Notes: generated by a model from the sequence alone, not told the origin. Shown: positions 51,210-61,647, counted from the first letter of the stretch. The stretch is DNA of 64,000 nt from Craterilacuibacter sinensis (GCF_009831765.1 NZ_WSSB01000001.1:234180-298179); one strand, 5' to 3'. A program made the numbers and translations.

Positions 51210-52073
51210 TTAACGATCCGTGATTTCGGTAAGGGTCTTACTGGTGCTCAATAATTGTTCCAGATAACTGGAGCGGGCATGGCCGGTGTCCGGTGCATGC
51301 CATAAAGGCAGCATGGCGGCCAGCTGGCTGAATGCCTGGGCCGCTTCGCTGTCCGGAAAGGCTTCCACCACTGGCCGGCGTAATGCCTGACTCTTGCGTA
51401 TGGCCTGATCTTCCGGCACAAAACCGACCCAGCGCAAGGAAACGCCGAGATAGTCGCCGGCTACGGATGACAAGCGGGCGAACACGTTTTGCGCTTCTTC
51501 CTGCCCGCTTGCCCGGTTGACCAGCACATTGAAACGGCGGCGGCCGAATTCGCCGGCCAGCCGTTTCATGCTGGCATAGCCGCGCGTGATGGATTCGGCT
51601 TGCGGGCTGATGACCAGAATCAGGTTGTCGGCAATCACCAGTGGTGCTGCATCCTGGGTCGGGTCCGGCGCATCGACCAGCGTCAGGCCGCAGTCTTTTT
51701 CCAGCGCGGAAAATTCGCTGGCCAGACGTTGCCACACGCGGGCAGACAGGCGGTGGCGTTCTTCCGGCTGGGCATACAGATTAACCAGCGTTACGCCATG
51801 ACGCGAATTCACCATCAGGTCAGTCAGACCGCCGCGGCTGATGTTCAGGCTGGCCAGCGACGCGGAGGGGGGAACGCCAGCCAGGCGTGCCAGCTCCTGG
51901 CCATTCTGGTGATCCAGCAACAGGGGGCGCTTCCCCTGTAGCGCGCTGGCCGCGGCCAGCCCCGCGCACAGGGTCGAGATGCCGCTATGGCTGGCACCGG
52001 TGAGGGCGAATAAGGGCGGCAGGTGCGCGCTTTGCTGGCTGAGTTGCCTTAGGCTGGCGGCCTGGTCACTCAT
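51210..52073 (-). CDS. flhG: FlhG/FleN-like protein with degenerate Walker A
   Basis: A 287-aa MinD-family homologue in the standard flhF-flhG-fliA position, where it normally limits flagellar number and antagonises the flagellar activator. The P-loop that should read GKGGVGKT is TGASHSGISTL (residues 25-35): both expected lysines are missing. Later MinD-like segments remain recognisable (LVDAPDPTQ, LVISPQAESITRGYASMK). It may be a non-hydrolysing or non-ATP-binding variant (inference). The ATG at 52073 lies one base after the flhF stop. Confidence 0.85.
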   Translation of the reverse strand: MSDQAASLRQLSQQSAHLPPLFALTGASHSGISTLCAGLAAASALQGKRPLLLDHQNGQELARLAGVPPSASLASLNISRGGLTDLMVNSRHGVTLVNLYAQPEERHRLSARVWQRLASEFSALEKDCGLTLVDAPDPTQDAAPLVIADNLILVISPQAESITRGYASMKRLAGEFGRRRFNVLVNRASGQEEAQNVFARLSSVAGDYLGVSLRWVGFVPEDQAIRKSQALRRPVVEAFPDSEAAQAFSQLAAMLPLWHAPDTGHARSSYLEQLLSTSKTLTEITDR

Positions 52074-52074
52074 G

Positions 52075-53505
52075 TTACAACCAGCCTGACTGTGCGGCAT
52101 TGATCATCGGGATTTCATCGGCCTGCCCGTGAAACGGGGTCGCCAGTTGCCCTGCGCGCAAGGCCCGATCAATCAGAAAGTCCGCATTGGCACAATGCAG
52201 GTCTTCCGGTACGCGCTGGCCATTGGTGATGTAAAACAGGCGCAGGCGGTTGCGGATGATGACGTCCAGGCTGGCACCCAGCATGACGGCTTCGTCGACC
52301 TTGGACAGTACGCAACCGGTCAAGTCATCACTGCGAAAATGTTTGACCACGTCTTCCAGCGTGCGGCCATCGGCATTGGCAGCCAATAGCAGCAGACGGC
52401 GTACCGGCCGCCCGGCCGTGGCAAACATGCGGATTTGCTGCAGGACGCGCTGATCGCGCTGACTCATGCCGACTGTATCGATCAGCACCACCCGGCGCTG
52501 GGTCAGATCGGCCAGTGTCAGCTGTAAATCGCCTTCGTTTTGCACCGAGAATACCGGCACACCCAGAATCTTGCCGTAGATGCGCAGTTGATCCTGTGCG
52601 CCGATACGATAGCTGTCGGTGGTGATCAGCGCCACACCCTCGGCACCGTAGCGCATGGTGGCGCGGGCGGCGAGTTTGGCGACTGTTGTTGTTTTGCCAA
52701 CACCGGTGGGGCCGACCAGTGCAAAAATCCCGCCCTGGTCGATGATGTCGCTGGCCGGATCCATGCATTTCAAATTATGCATCAGTGCCGAACGCGCCCA
52801 TTTTTGCGCGACTTCGGCATCGTACTGCGGGGGGAGTTTCTGGGTGAGCTGGCGTATCAGCGCCGGGCTAAAGCCTGCCGTCAGCAAATAGCGGAACAGC
52901 TCGGCACGATTGGGTGTTTGCCCTTCCATTTCCGACCAGGCAAAGGTTGCCAGCTGGTTTTGCAGCAGGCTTTTCAGCAGGCGGATTTCTTCACCGATAT
53001 GGCGGATGTCGTCGGCAATGTCTTCTTCTGGCGGCTGGGGCGCGCGTGCGGCTTGTACGGCTGCCGATGGCTTGGTTTCTGCTGCCGGGGCAGGGGGCGG
53101 GGCTACGGGCGCTGGCGGGGCCGGCCGTGCTGCGGCGCTGAAAACGGCAGGGCGTGCAGGCTCGGCGGCTGCGGCTTGCCTGTGTTCCGGCTGCGCCGTG
53201 GCCGGTGGCTCTTCCAGCGGTTCGATCGGCATGGCATAGCTGCGCGACAGGGCGCGTGCGGCTGCATTGCCTTGAGCGGGCAGGATGGCCGCCGGCGCCG
53301 GCGTCTTACGCGGCGGGTGGCGTGTGGCGGCAGGTGCCAGCGTATCCGACAGGGCGGCAACATCGGCATCGGCTACGGCCATGATCTCTACGCCACCGCC
53401 CTGGGTTGGGCGGTTGGACAGGATCAGCGCGTCTGCGCCCAGCGCCTCGCGGACCTGGCGCAAGGCATCGCGCGTAGTTTTACCGTAAAACTTTCTGACC
53501 ACCAT
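52075..53505 (-). CDS. flhF: Flagellar SRP-like GTPase FlhF
   Basis: A 476-aa protein: short B-domain start MVVRKFYGKTTRDALRQVREALG, a long Ala/Pro-rich linker (about residues 60-150), then the NG GTPase domain with ALVGPTGVGKTTTVAKLA and VLIDTVGMSQRDQR. Sets polar flagellar placement. Most of its extra length is the Pro-rich linker. Lies between flhA and flhG. Confidence 0.96.
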   Translation of the reverse strand: MVVRKFYGKTTRDALRQVREALGADALILSNRPTQGGGVEIMAVADADVAALSDTLAPAATRHPPRKTPAPAAILPAQGNAAARALSRSYAMPIEPLEEPPATAQPEHRQAAAAEPARPAVFSAAARPAPPAPVAPPPAPAAETKPSAAVQAARAPQPPEEDIADDIRHIGEEIRLLKSLLQNQLATFAWSEMEGQTPNRAELFRYLLTAGFSPALIRQLTQKLPPQYDAEVAQKWARSALMHNLKCMDPASDIIDQGGIFALVGPTGVGKTTTVAKLAARATMRYGAEGVALITTDSYRIGAQDQLRIYGKILGVPVFSVQNEGDLQLTLADLTQRRVVLIDTVGMSQRDQRVLQQIRMFATAGRPVRRLLLLAANADGRTLEDVVKHFRSDDLTGCVLSKVDEAVMLGASLDVIIRNRLRLFYITNGQRVPEDLHCANADFLIDRALRAGQLATPFHGQADEIPMINAAQSGWL

Positions 53506-53519
53506 CTGTTATGTCGTCC

Positions 53520-55622
53520 TCAACCCTTGCCGGCTCCAATAACTGCGATTATACGGATGGTTTTGCTATCCGGTATTTCATTATGCGAAATCACGCGTAA
53601 CTGCGGCAGCGCCCGACGCAGAAAACGCGCAAGCAGGGGACGCAAACCCGGAGGTGTCAGCAACACCGGATTCAGGCCCTGGTTTTCGACTTCTTCGGTC
53701 TGGTGGGCGGCATTGGCCAGCAGGTTTTCAGCCAGCCCTGGCTCCAGTCCGCCGCCGGCCTTGGACTGCACCGCCTGCAACAGAATGTTTTCCAGCTGTG
53801 GGTCCAGCGACATGAGCGGCAGTTCGTTCTCGCCGGGGAACAGTTGCTGGACAATGGCGCGCGACAGGGCGGTACGCACGGCCGCGGTCAGCTCGTCGAT
53901 GTCCTGGGTAATGGGGACATGGTCGGCCAGCGTTTCGATAATGGTGCGAAAGTCACGGATATTGAGGCCGTCGCTCAGCAGTTGCTGCAGAACTTTTTGC
54001 AAAATGCCGACCGCAATGACTTTGGGTACCAGATCTTCGATCAGCTTGGGCGACTCTTTGGCCTGATGGTCGATGAGTGCCTGTACTTCTTCGCGTCCCA
54101 ATAGTTCGGCGGCATGTGACTGCAGCAGGTTGGACAGATGGGTGGCGACCACGGTGCTGGCATCGACCACGGTGTAGCCCAGGCTTTGTGCCTCTTCGCG
54201 CCGGGCTGCATCTATCCATAGCGCGGGCAGGCCGAAAGTCGGGTCGGTGGTCGGCGTGCCGGGCACTTCAGCGCTGACATGGCCGGGGTTGATGGCCAGA
54301 AACTGACCGATATAGGCGTCGCCTACGCCGACTTCGACTCCTTTGAGCAGGATGCGGTAGGCATTGGGGCGGATTTCCAGATTGTCGCGGATATGGACGG
54401 CGGCGACCAGAAAGCCCATCTCTTGCGCCATTTTCTTGCGTATGCCGCGAATGCGGCGCAACAGCTCGCCATCCTGATCGCGATCGACCAGTGGAATCAG
54501 CCGGTAACCGACCTCCAGCCCCAGCATGTCCACCGGCTGTACATCATTCCAGCTTACCTCGGTCATGGCCTGTTCGCCGCCCGAAGCCGACAAAGCGGTG
54601 GGTGTGGCGATCTGGCTGGATTGTGCTTGCGCCAGTTTTTCCCTTTGCTGGCGCTTCTCTTGCCACCAGGCCAGCGCCGCCAGTGAGCCGGCAATCATCA
54701 GGAAAGCCGTATGCGGCATATTGGGGATCAGGCCGATCAGGCCGATCACACCTGCCGTGATATAGAGCACATGCGGGTTGGAGAATAGCTGGCCGATAAA
54801 CTGCTCGGACAGGTCCTTGTCGGTGCCGACGCGTGCCACCACGATGCCGGCGGCAGTGGAGATGATCAGGGCCGGAATCTGGGCGACCAGGCCATCGCCA
54901 ATGGTGAGCAGGGTATAGGTCTTGGCGGCTTCGCCTGCCGGCATATCATGCTGCATCATGCCGATGATCAGACCGCCGACAATATTGATCACGATGATCA
55001 TGATGCCGGCCATGGCATCGCCACGGACGAATTTGGACGCACCATCCATGGCGCCGAAGAAGTTGGCTTCTTCGGTAATGGTCTGGCGACGGTTTCTGGC
55101 ATCGTCCTCGCCGATCAGGCCAGCATTGAGGTCGGCATCAATCGCCATCTGTTTGCCCGGCATCGCGTCCAGCGTAAAGCGGGCCGATACTTCGGCAATC
55201 CGGCCTGCACCTTTGGTGATCACCATAAAGTTGATGATGGTCAGGATAATGAACACGATAATGCCGATGGCGACATTCTCGCCGATCAGGAAGTGGGCAA
55301 AGGATTCGATCACCTTACCGGCGGCGGCCGGGCCGGTATGGCCTTCCATCAGAATCACCCGGCTGGAGGCGACGTTAAGCGACAGCCGCAACAAGGTGGT
55401 GATCAGCAGCACGGCGGGAAAGGCGGAAAACTCCAGCGGATGGCGCGTGTTGATGCCGACCATCAGCACAATGACCGAAATCGCGATATTGAAGGTAAAG
55501 AAGATATCCAGTATTACCGGCGGTAGCGGCAGTACCATCATCGCCAGAATCAGGATGATCAGTACCGGCCCTGCCAGTTTGCTCAACTTGAGCATCTTCA
55601 GTGAATCTAGAATCTGGTTCAT
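53520..55622 (-). CDS. flhA: Flagellar type III export protein FlhA
   Basis: A 700-aa export gate. The N-terminal half holds about eight membrane segments and the conserved FHIPEP-region equivalents (GAGRIAEVSARFTLDAMPGKQM, DGASKFVRGDAMAG); the C-terminal cytosolic domain binds chaperone-substrate complexes. Typical length. Follows flhB by 8 bp. Confidence 0.97.
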   Translation of the reverse strand: MNQILDSLKMLKLSKLAGPVLIILILAMMVLPLPPVILDIFFTFNIAISVIVLMVGINTRHPLEFSAFPAVLLITTLLRLSLNVASSRVILMEGHTGPAAAGKVIESFAHFLIGENVAIGIIVFIILTIINFMVITKGAGRIAEVSARFTLDAMPGKQMAIDADLNAGLIGEDDARNRRQTITEEANFFGAMDGASKFVRGDAMAGIMIIVINIVGGLIIGMMQHDMPAGEAAKTYTLLTIGDGLVAQIPALIISTAAGIVVARVGTDKDLSEQFIGQLFSNPHVLYITAGVIGLIGLIPNMPHTAFLMIAGSLAALAWWQEKRQQREKLAQAQSSQIATPTALSASGGEQAMTEVSWNDVQPVDMLGLEVGYRLIPLVDRDQDGELLRRIRGIRKKMAQEMGFLVAAVHIRDNLEIRPNAYRILLKGVEVGVGDAYIGQFLAINPGHVSAEVPGTPTTDPTFGLPALWIDAARREEAQSLGYTVVDASTVVATHLSNLLQSHAAELLGREEVQALIDHQAKESPKLIEDLVPKVIAVGILQKVLQQLLSDGLNIRDFRTIIETLADHVPITQDIDELTAAVRTALSRAIVQQLFPGENELPLMSLDPQLENILLQAVQSKAGGGLEPGLAENLLANAAHQTEEVENQGLNPVLLTPPGLRPLLARFLRRALPQLRVISHNEIPDSKTIRIIAVIGAGKG

Positions 55623-55630
55623 GCCGTCAG

Positions 55631-56797
55631 TCAGTGCGCATCAGCCGGTCTGGCTGCTGCTTTTTGTTTATTGTTCGGGTCCAGTTCAGGCGGGACTTCC
55701 AGCTTTTCCGGGTAAACCGGTGCCAGACCGCCCTGGCTTTCATAGACCTTGAGCTGGTAGATATAAGCCAGCACCTGCGCCGCCGCCGAGAACAGTTTGG
55801 GCGGAATGTCAGCGCCCAGTTCGGCATGAAAATACAGGGCGCGGGCAAAGCTGGGCGCGCGCATGGTGGCAATCTTATGCTCGCTGCCGGCGGCAATGAT
55901 GCGCTCGGCCAGTTTAAGCGTGCCCTTGGCCACGACTTGCGGCGCGCGCATATCGTCGCTGTATTTGAGTGCCACAGCGTAATGGGTCGGGTTGGTGACG
56001 ATCACATTGGCGCCCGGAATTTCCTGCATCATGCGCCGCCGCGCCGCCTCGCGCTGCAGCTGGCGGATACGGCCTTTGACTTCGGGCGAGCCTTGCTGCT
56101 CCTTGCTTTCCTGCTTGAGCTCTTCCTTGGTCATCCTGAGCTTTTTGTGGTACTGCCACAGCTGCAGCGGCACATCCACCGCCACCAGCAACAGCATGGC
56201 ACCGACCACGATCAGGAAAGTGTGTTCGATCAGCCCCATCATGCTGCCCAGTGCCTGCTCCAGCGGCTGGCTTACCAGCCCCATCAGCTCGCCGCGCTCG
56301 CTCCAGATCACCCAGGTGGCGACTCCGCCGATCAGTGCGCTTTTCATAATGGCCTTGCCGCCCTCGGCCAGCGCCTGTACCGAAAACATGCGCTTGATGC
56401 CTGAGGCCGGGTTGAGCTTGGAAAATTTCGGCTCAATCGCCTTGAGCGTCAGATTCCAGCCGCCGATCAAGAGCGGTGTGAATAGGGCGACGATGGCCAG
56501 GCCGCCTAAAAAGGGCAGTAGCGCCATAAACATGTCGATACTGGCGCTTTTGAATGCCTCGACCGCCAGTTCCGGCGTTTTCAGCTTCTGGTTGTCAAAG
56601 CGCAGCATGCCTACTGCGATGTCGCCCACCGCGCGGTAAAGGGCCGGCCCCTGCGCGATCAAGAGCGCAACCCCGGTCATGGTGACGGCAAAAGTCGCCA
56701 GCTCACGCGAGCGTGGCACATTGCCGTCTTCGCGCGCCTGTTGCAGCCGGCGCTCTGAGGCGGGTTCTGTGCGTTCCAGATCGGAGTCTTCTGCCAT
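55631..56797 (-). CDS. flhB: Flagellar type III export switch protein FlhB
   Basis: A 388-aa membrane protein with four transmembrane segments and a C-terminal cytosolic domain. The autocleavage motif NPTH (VTNPTHYAVALKY) that switches export from rod/hook to filament proteins is intact. N-terminus EDSDLERTEPASERRLQQAR is typical. First gene of the flhB-flhA-flhF-flhG-fliA-motC operon. Confidence 0.97.
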   Translation of the reverse strand: MAEDSDLERTEPASERRLQQAREDGNVPRSRELATFAVTMTGVALLIAQGPALYRAVGDIAVGMLRFDNQKLKTPELAVEAFKSASIDMFMALLPFLGGLAIVALFTPLLIGGWNLTLKAIEPKFSKLNPASGIKRMFSVQALAEGGKAIMKSALIGGVATWVIWSERGELMGLVSQPLEQALGSMMGLIEHTFLIVVGAMLLLVAVDVPLQLWQYHKKLRMTKEELKQESKEQQGSPEVKGRIRQLQREAARRRMMQEIPGANVIVTNPTHYAVALKYSDDMRAPQVVAKGTLKLAERIIAAGSEHKIATMRAPSFARALYFHAELGADIPPKLFSAAAQVLAYIYQLKVYESQGGLAPVYPEKLEVPPELDPNNKQKAAARPADAH

Positions 56798-56990
56798 GCG
56801 TGCTGCCGGTTTTTTTATTCAGGGTTCAGGGTATGGCGGCGAGTTTACCATTGACGGAGTTTCAAGTCCCTCATATTCAAAATGCTTGAATTGTTGTTGT
56901 ATTTTTTGCAAATAAGCTGGTTTTTCAACGCTGTTGGACGCGCTTTTTTGCCTGTAAACTAGATAGCCTGAATTTTAACGGATGTGCGCC

Positions 56991-57785
56991 ATGAAGCAGT
57001 ACCAAGACCTGATGCGCCATGTGCTTGAACATGGCGATGAAAAATCCGACCGCACCGGTACCGGCACCCGTTCGGTGTTCGGCTATCAGATGCGTTACAA
57101 CTTGCAGGACGGCTTTCCATTGGTCACGACCAAGAAGCTGCACCTGAAGTCCATCGTGCACGAATTGCTGTGGTTTTTGTCCGGCGACACCAATATCCGT
57201 TACCTCAAGGAAAACGGCGTGCGCATCTGGGACGAGTGGGCCGATGAGAACGGCGACCTGGGGCCGGTGTACGGTTACCAGTGGCGTTCATGGCCGGCGG
57301 CCGATGGCCGTCATATCGACCAGATTGCCAATGTGGTGCAGATGATCAAGACCAATCCGGACTCGCGCCGGCTGATGGTGTCGGCGTGGAATCCGGCGCT
57401 GGTAGACGAGATGGCCTTGCCGCCTTGCCACAGCCTGTTCCAGTTCTATGTGGCGGGTGGCCGCCTGTCGTGCCAGCTGTATCAGCGCTCGGCCGATATC
57501 TTCCTGGGCGTACCGTTCAATATCGCCAGCTATGCCTTGCTGACCATGATGGTGGCGCAGGTGTGCGATCTTGAACCGGGGGACTTCGTGCATACGCTGG
57601 GCGATGCCCACCTCTATAGCAATCATCTGGAGCAGGCCGAGCTGCAGTTGTCACGCGCACCGCGCGCTTTGCCGCGCATGAAGATCAATCCGGCGGTCAA
57701 AGACCTGTTTGCCTTCCGTTTTGAAGACTTCGAGCTGGAAGGCTACGACCCGCATCCGCATATCAAGGCGCAGGTGGCGGTATGA
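56991..57785 (+). CDS. thyA: Thymidylate synthase
   Basis: A 264-aa enzyme that methylates dUMP to dTMP using methylene-tetrahydrofolate. Catalytic Cys in [12 protein letters not shown], with [18 protein letters not shown] and [19 protein letters not shown]. The ATG at 56991 begins [15 protein letters not shown]. The stop overlaps folA (ATGA). Confidence 0.98.
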   Translation: MKQYQDLMRHVLEHGDEKSDRTGTGTRSVFGYQMRYNLQDGFPLVTTKKLHLKSIVHELLWFLSGDTNIRYLKENGVRIWDEWADENGDLGPVYGYQWRSWPAADGRHIDQIANVVQMIKTNPDSRRLMVSAWNPALVDEMALPPCHSLFQFYVAGGRLSCQLYQRSADIFLGVPFNIASYALLTMMVAQVCDLEPGDFVHTLGDAHLYSNHLEQAELQLSRAPRALPRMKINPAVKDLFAFRFEDFELEGYDPHPHIKAQVAV

Positions 57786-58270
57786 GTACGCCACTGATGA
57801 CCTTGGTGGTCGCCATGGCAAACGACAGGGTGATAGGCGTGGACAACCGCCTGCCTTGGCATTTGCCTGAGGATCTGAAACATTTCAAGGCGGTGACGCT
57901 GGGTAAGCCCATTATTATGGGGCGCAAAACCTGGGACTCCATCGGCCGGCCTTTGCCCGGGCGGCGCAATATCGTGGTGACGCGCCAGATGGACTGGCAG
58001 GCCGAGGGCGCCGAGGTTGTGCACTCGCTCCCTGAAGCGCTGGCCTCTGTTGCCTCGGTGGCCGAGGCCTGTGTGATCGGTGGCGGCGAGCTGTTTGCAC
58101 AGGCTTTGCCGCTGGCGGCAAAAATGGAGCTGACGCTGATTGATCTGGATGTCGCGGGAGATGCCCATTTTCCGGCTTGGGCTGAAAATGAATGGCAGCA
58201 GACGGCAGAAGAAGGGCATAGCCGGGAAGACGGTTTGCGCTGGTCGTATCAGACCTGGTTGCGCAAATAA
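57782..58270 (+). CDS. folA: Dihydrofolate reductase
   Basis: A 162-aa enzyme that regenerates tetrahydrofolate for thyA. Substrate motif [14 protein letters not shown] (Asp-type acid is E in PED), then [21 protein letters not shown] and [13 protein letters not shown]. Overlap with thyA indicates coupled expression, apt because the ThyA reaction yields the FolA substrate. Confidence 0.97.
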   Translation: MSTPLMTLVVAMANDRVIGVDNRLPWHLPEDLKHFKAVTLGKPIIMGRKTWDSIGRPLPGRRNIVVTRQMDWQAEGAEVVHSLPEALASVASVAEACVIGGGELFAQALPLAAKMELTLIDLDVAGDAHFPAWAENEWQQTAEEGHSREDGLRWSYQTWLRK

Positions 58271-58275
58271 GGCTG

Positions 58276-58298
58276 ACGGGGCATGGCCCCGTTTTTTT
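58276..58298 (+). terminator. Terminator after folA
   Basis: Stem CGGGGC/GCCCCG, loop ATG, then seven T that run into the stop of the opposing GntR gene. Confidence 0.88.
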
Positions 58299-58962
58299 AT
58301 GCCTTGGCCAGTGTCGCAGTGGCCTCTTGTACCAATGCGCGGTAGGTGTTGCTTAAATGCTGGGTGACCGCATCCAGACGCGCAAGGTCGCGTGCGATGA
58401 TGGCTTTAAGCAGGTCACTGATAAAACATTGCGCGCGCTCCAGTTGCATGTCGCCGCTACGGAAAATGGCGTACAGGCAGCGCTGGGTCACCGGCTGCAG
58501 GTTATTCAGGGCATCCTCGAGATAGCGGTTGCCGGCAAAGTCGTACAGCGTCTGTAAAAAGATAAAGCTGGTGTCAAAAAAAGCATTGAAATCGGCATGC
58601 AGCTTATGCTCGGCCAGCTCCGCTTCCAGCGCAAAAAAATGCGCCAGATCATCATTTTTCCAGGACAGGGCCAGATTGGTGGCGGCCCGGTTTAGCAATA
58701 AAAACCACAGCTCAAAAAATGCCCTGACATCTTCCTGCGTCAGGCTGGCGACGACGGCGCCGCGGCGCGGGTAGATCTCGACCAGATGACGCCTTTGCAG
58801 AATCAGCAGGGCTTCGCGTACCGAGCCGCGACTGACGTCCAGTTCGGTGGCGATTCGTAACTCCTGAATACGCTCTGCCGGGGCGAGCGTGCCCTGGATA
58901 ATGAGTTTGCCCAGATGCTGGGCGATTTGCTCGGTCAGTGAGTCGTTGGCTTTAAAGGACAT
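58297..58962 (-). CDS. GntR-family regulator, FCD (FadR) type
   Basis: A 221-aa regulator. N-terminal winged helix with IATELDVSRGSVREALLILQRRHLVEIYPRRG; C-terminal FCD helical ligand domain. No metabolic gene lies beside it on its strand, so its target and ligand are unknown. It is convergent with folA. Confidence 0.9.
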   Translation of the reverse strand: MSFKANDSLTEQIAQHLGKLIIQGTLAPAERIQELRIATELDVSRGSVREALLILQRRHLVEIYPRRGAVVASLTQEDVRAFFELWFLLLNRAATNLALSWKNDDLAHFFALEAELAEHKLHADFNAFFDTSFIFLQTLYDFAGNRYLEDALNNLQPVTQRCLYAIFRSGDMQLERAQCFISDLLKAIIARDLARLDAVTQHLSNTYRALVQEATATLAKA

Positions 58963-59299
58963 GCAGGCTTGGCGTGATCTGTCGGGTTGGCTGTGGCGGC
59001 TATTTTAGCATTCACCACAACTTTGTAGTTGTGGCGGAAAACCATCACTTATGTCTTGGTTGGCGTGAAATGCCTTGCGGGTATTTTGCTGTGGACGTAG
59101 GATTCAAACGCTTGTTTGATCTGGGCCGCGCGAGGGTAAAAACAGGGGCTAACAGTTCTTCGCTAAATTCATATCATGCAAGCAAGTCTGGCTGCCATTT
59201 CGGGATGGCAACAGGCGCTCCTCTTGGGGAGTCTTGCAGGAACGACACGGGTGTTGACCTCTCCGGCCATAGGCTGGAGAGGTTTTTTTCATTGATGTA
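58963..59299. other. Intergenic region with a possible small RNA
   Basis: No convincing protein gene in about 337 bases. It contains a strong plus-strand terminator (59257-59289) with no plus-strand gene before it, so a small non-coding transcript ending there is possible. The upstream promoter could not be identified with confidence. Confidence 0.4.
59257..59289 (+). terminator. Orphan plus-strand intrinsic terminator
   Basis: Twelve-pair stem ACCTCTCCGGCC/GGCTGGAGAGGT (one wobble), loop ATA, then seven T. Neighbouring genes are all on the minus strand. Confidence 0.85.
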
Positions 59300-59998
59300 T
59301 CAGTCAATGCGGCGGCAAGCCATCAGATAATTGACGTCGGTGTCGGATCCCAGCTTGTGGATGCCGGTAACCGGGTTGTAACTCATGCCGCGGATATCCA
59401 GTAGCTCCAGCCCGGCGTTGCGTGCCATGCGTGACAGCTCGGAAGGCTTGAGGAAGCGGGCATAGTCGTGGGTGCCGCGGGTAAGCAGATTGAGTACGTA
59501 TTCGGCACCTACCACCGCCAGCAGGTAAGCCTTGGGGTTGCGGTTGAGCGTGGAGAAAAACACGGTGCCACCCGGTTTGACCAGACGCGCGCAGCTACGC
59601 ACGATGCTTTGCGGATCCGGTACATGCTCGAGCATTTCCATGCAGGTCACCGCGTCGTAATAGCCCGGCTTTTCTGCCGCCAGATCTTCCACCGCCACGC
59701 AGCGGTATTCGACAGGCACACCCGATTCCAGACTATGCAGCTGCGCCACTTTCAGTGATTTCTTGGCCAGATCAATACCGGTCACGCTGGCACCGCGCTC
59801 TGCCATGCTTTCGGCCAGAATGCCGCCGCCGCAGCCCACATCGAGTACGGTCTTGCCGGCGAGCGCAGCATAGCCATCGATAAAATCAAGGCGCAGCGGG
59901 TTGATCTCGTGCAGCGGCTTGAACTCGCTGTCTTTGTCCCACCACTTGTGGGCTAGCTGGCTGAATTTTTCCAGTTCTTGTGCGTCGACATTGCTCAT
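59300..59998 (-). CDS. ubiG: Ubiquinone O-methyltransferase UbiG
   Basis: A 232-aa SAM-dependent enzyme that performs both O-methylations of ubiquinone synthesis. SAM motif [16 protein letters not shown]; UbiG-specific PLRLDFID and [20 protein letters not shown]. Its start overlaps the mtaD stop (ATGA), giving an mtaD-ubiG operon. Confidence 0.97.
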   Translation of the reverse strand: MSNVDAQELEKFSQLAHKWWDKDSEFKPLHEINPLRLDFIDGYAALAGKTVLDVGCGGGILAESMAERGASVTGIDLAKKSLKVAQLHSLESGVPVEYRCVAVEDLAAEKPGYYDAVTCMEMLEHVPDPQSIVRSCARLVKPGGTVFFSTLNRNPKAYLLAVVGAEYVLNLLTRGTHDYARFLKPSELSRMARNAGLELLDIRGMSYNPVTGIHKLGSDTDVNYLMACRRID

Positions 59999-61326
59999 GC
60001 GTTTTGATCTCCTGCCAGAATGCGTTCACGCCAGCTTCTGCCGCTGGCTATCAGTTGTGCTTCGTCCAGTGTCTTGAGCTGGCGCTGTGCCATCAGGGCT
60101 TGCCCCTTGACCCAGACATGGCTGACCTGCTCGCGCCCTGCGGCGTAAACCACATGGGAAATCGGGTCGAACACGGGAGCGGTTTCTACGGTGGCCAGAT
60201 CAATGGCAATCAAATCGGCCTGTTTGCCGACCTTGATGCTGCCAACCTTGTCGGCAATGCCCAAAGCCTGTGCACCATTGAGTGTCGCCATGCGGATGGC
60301 GGTGGCCGCCGGCACGGCGGTCGGGTCCATCGCGCCGACCTTGGCCAGCAAGGCGGCCATGCGCGTTTCGGCCAGCATGTCCAGCTTGTTGTTGGAGGCT
60401 GCGCCATCGGTGCCGATGCCGACATTGACACCACCGGCCAGCAACTGGGGAATGCGGGCAATGCCCGAGGCCAGTTTCATATTCGAGCTTGGGTTGTGGG
60501 CGACCGAGATGCCGTGGCGGGCGGCCAGCTCGATCTCATCGTCCGAGAGATGCACCATATGTGCGGCAATCAGGCGCGGAGAGAGCAGCCCCAGTGCTTT
60601 CAGGCGTGCCAGTGGCCGCTGGTGGTGGTCGCGCATGCTGTCGCTGATTTCGCCTGCCGACTCATGGATGTGGCAATGGATCAGCATGTCCTGTTCTTCT
60701 GCCAGCATCACCACCTTGCGGAACGTGTCGTCGGCAACGGTGTAAGGCGCATGCGGTGCCAGGGTAAAGGTAATCAGCTCTTCACCCAGAAATTCACGCC
60801 GCTCATCCAGCGCGCGGCTGATGTATTCGTCGGCATTGTTGGCGTAATTGGTCGGAAACTCGAGGATGGAGGCGCCGACAAAGGTACGCATGCCCGCGGC
60901 GAGGCCGGCGCGCGCCATGGCCCCGTGATAGAAGTACATGTCGTTGATGGTGGTGGTGCCGCCACGGATCATTTCCGCCATGGCAATCAGCGCGCCATCA
61001 AAGACAAATTCGTCCCGCACATGTCGGCCTTCGGCGGGCCAGATGTGATTGGACAGCCAGTCCATCAGCGCCTTGTCGTCTGCCAGGCCACGCAGCAGGG
61101 TCATGGCGCTGTGGCCGTGCAGATTGATCAGGCCGGGCATCAATACATGATTATCCAGCCGCACATGCTGCTTGGCGGTGGCGGCAGCCGACTCCGAGGG
61201 CGTCAGCAGGGCGACAATCGTCCCGTTATTGATGGCCAGGGCATGGTCTTCCAGGATTTCACCATCTTGTTCAACGGTGATCATCCAGCGGGCAGAAATC
61301 AAGAGATCAAAAACAGGGTTCGACAT
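59995..61326 (-). CDS. mtaD: 5-methylthioadenosine/S-adenosylhomocysteine deaminase-type amidohydrolase
   Basis: A 443-aa metal-dependent amidohydrolase of the TRZ/ATZ family. Zinc ligands: [15 protein letters not shown] (HxH), [18 protein letters not shown] and [11 protein letters not shown]. Likely deaminates S-adenosylhomocysteine or methylthioadenosine; coupling to the SAM-consuming ubiG fits recycling of SAH, the product of UbiG (inference). The ATG at 61326 begins [15 protein letters not shown]. Confidence 0.9.
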   Translation of the reverse strand: MSNPVFDLLISARWMITVEQDGEILEDHALAINNGTIVALLTPSESAAATAKQHVRLDNHVLMPGLINLHGHSAMTLLRGLADDKALMDWLSNHIWPAEGRHVRDEFVFDGALIAMAEMIRGGTTTINDMYFYHGAMARAGLAAGMRTFVGASILEFPTNYANNADEYISRALDERREFLGEELITFTLAPHAPYTVADDTFRKVVMLAEEQDMLIHCHIHESAGEISDSMRDHHQRPLARLKALGLLSPRLIAAHMVHLSDDEIELAARHGISVAHNPSSNMKLASGIARIPQLLAGGVNVGIGTDGAASNNKLDMLAETRMAALLAKVGAMDPTAVPAATAIRMATLNGAQALGIADKVGSIKVGKQADLIAIDLATVETAPVFDPISHVVYAAGREQVSHVWVKGQALMAQRQLKTLDEAQLIASGRSWRERILAGDQNA

Positions 61327-61587
61327 GGTAGGGGTCCTGATGGCTGAGCTTGGCGCGATTGTAGGCACGGCATGACACTTCGGCAACCTGAGGCTTGCAA
61401 TGGACATGATGACTGGCATGCCTGTGTGCGAAGTAAATATCCTCGGCGCAGGCGTCTTTATGCGCTGGCGGCAGGATTTGTGCGAAATGAGCCACGGGTA
61501 TGGCTACCGCTATGAGCCGGCATGCAAATCGCTGGCGGCACTTGCAATATGCCGGGAGCAGGAAGCGGCGAGTTTTCGGCATAAAAA
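61327..61587. other. Upstream region of mtaD-ubiG
   Basis: About 260 bases without a supported gene. It must hold the mtaD promoter, but I found no strong match to TTGACA/TATAAT. An AGGA lies 11 bases before the mtaD ATG. Confidence 0.4.
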
Positions 61588-61615
61588 ACCCCCGGCAGTC
61601 TTGGCTGGCGGGGGT
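61588..61615 (-). terminator. Terminator after lysS
   Basis: Stem ACCCCCG.../...CGGGGGT (one internal mismatch) followed on the minus strand by a run of T (complement of 61583-61588). Confidence 0.88.
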
Positions 61616-61647
61616 GTGGTCAAGCTAGGCAAGCAATGCGTTCAAAC

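Noticed and set aside
59980-61347. Long plus-strand open frame opposite mtaD
   Set aside because: mtaD has all zinc ligands and operon context; the opposite frame looks like compositional noise.
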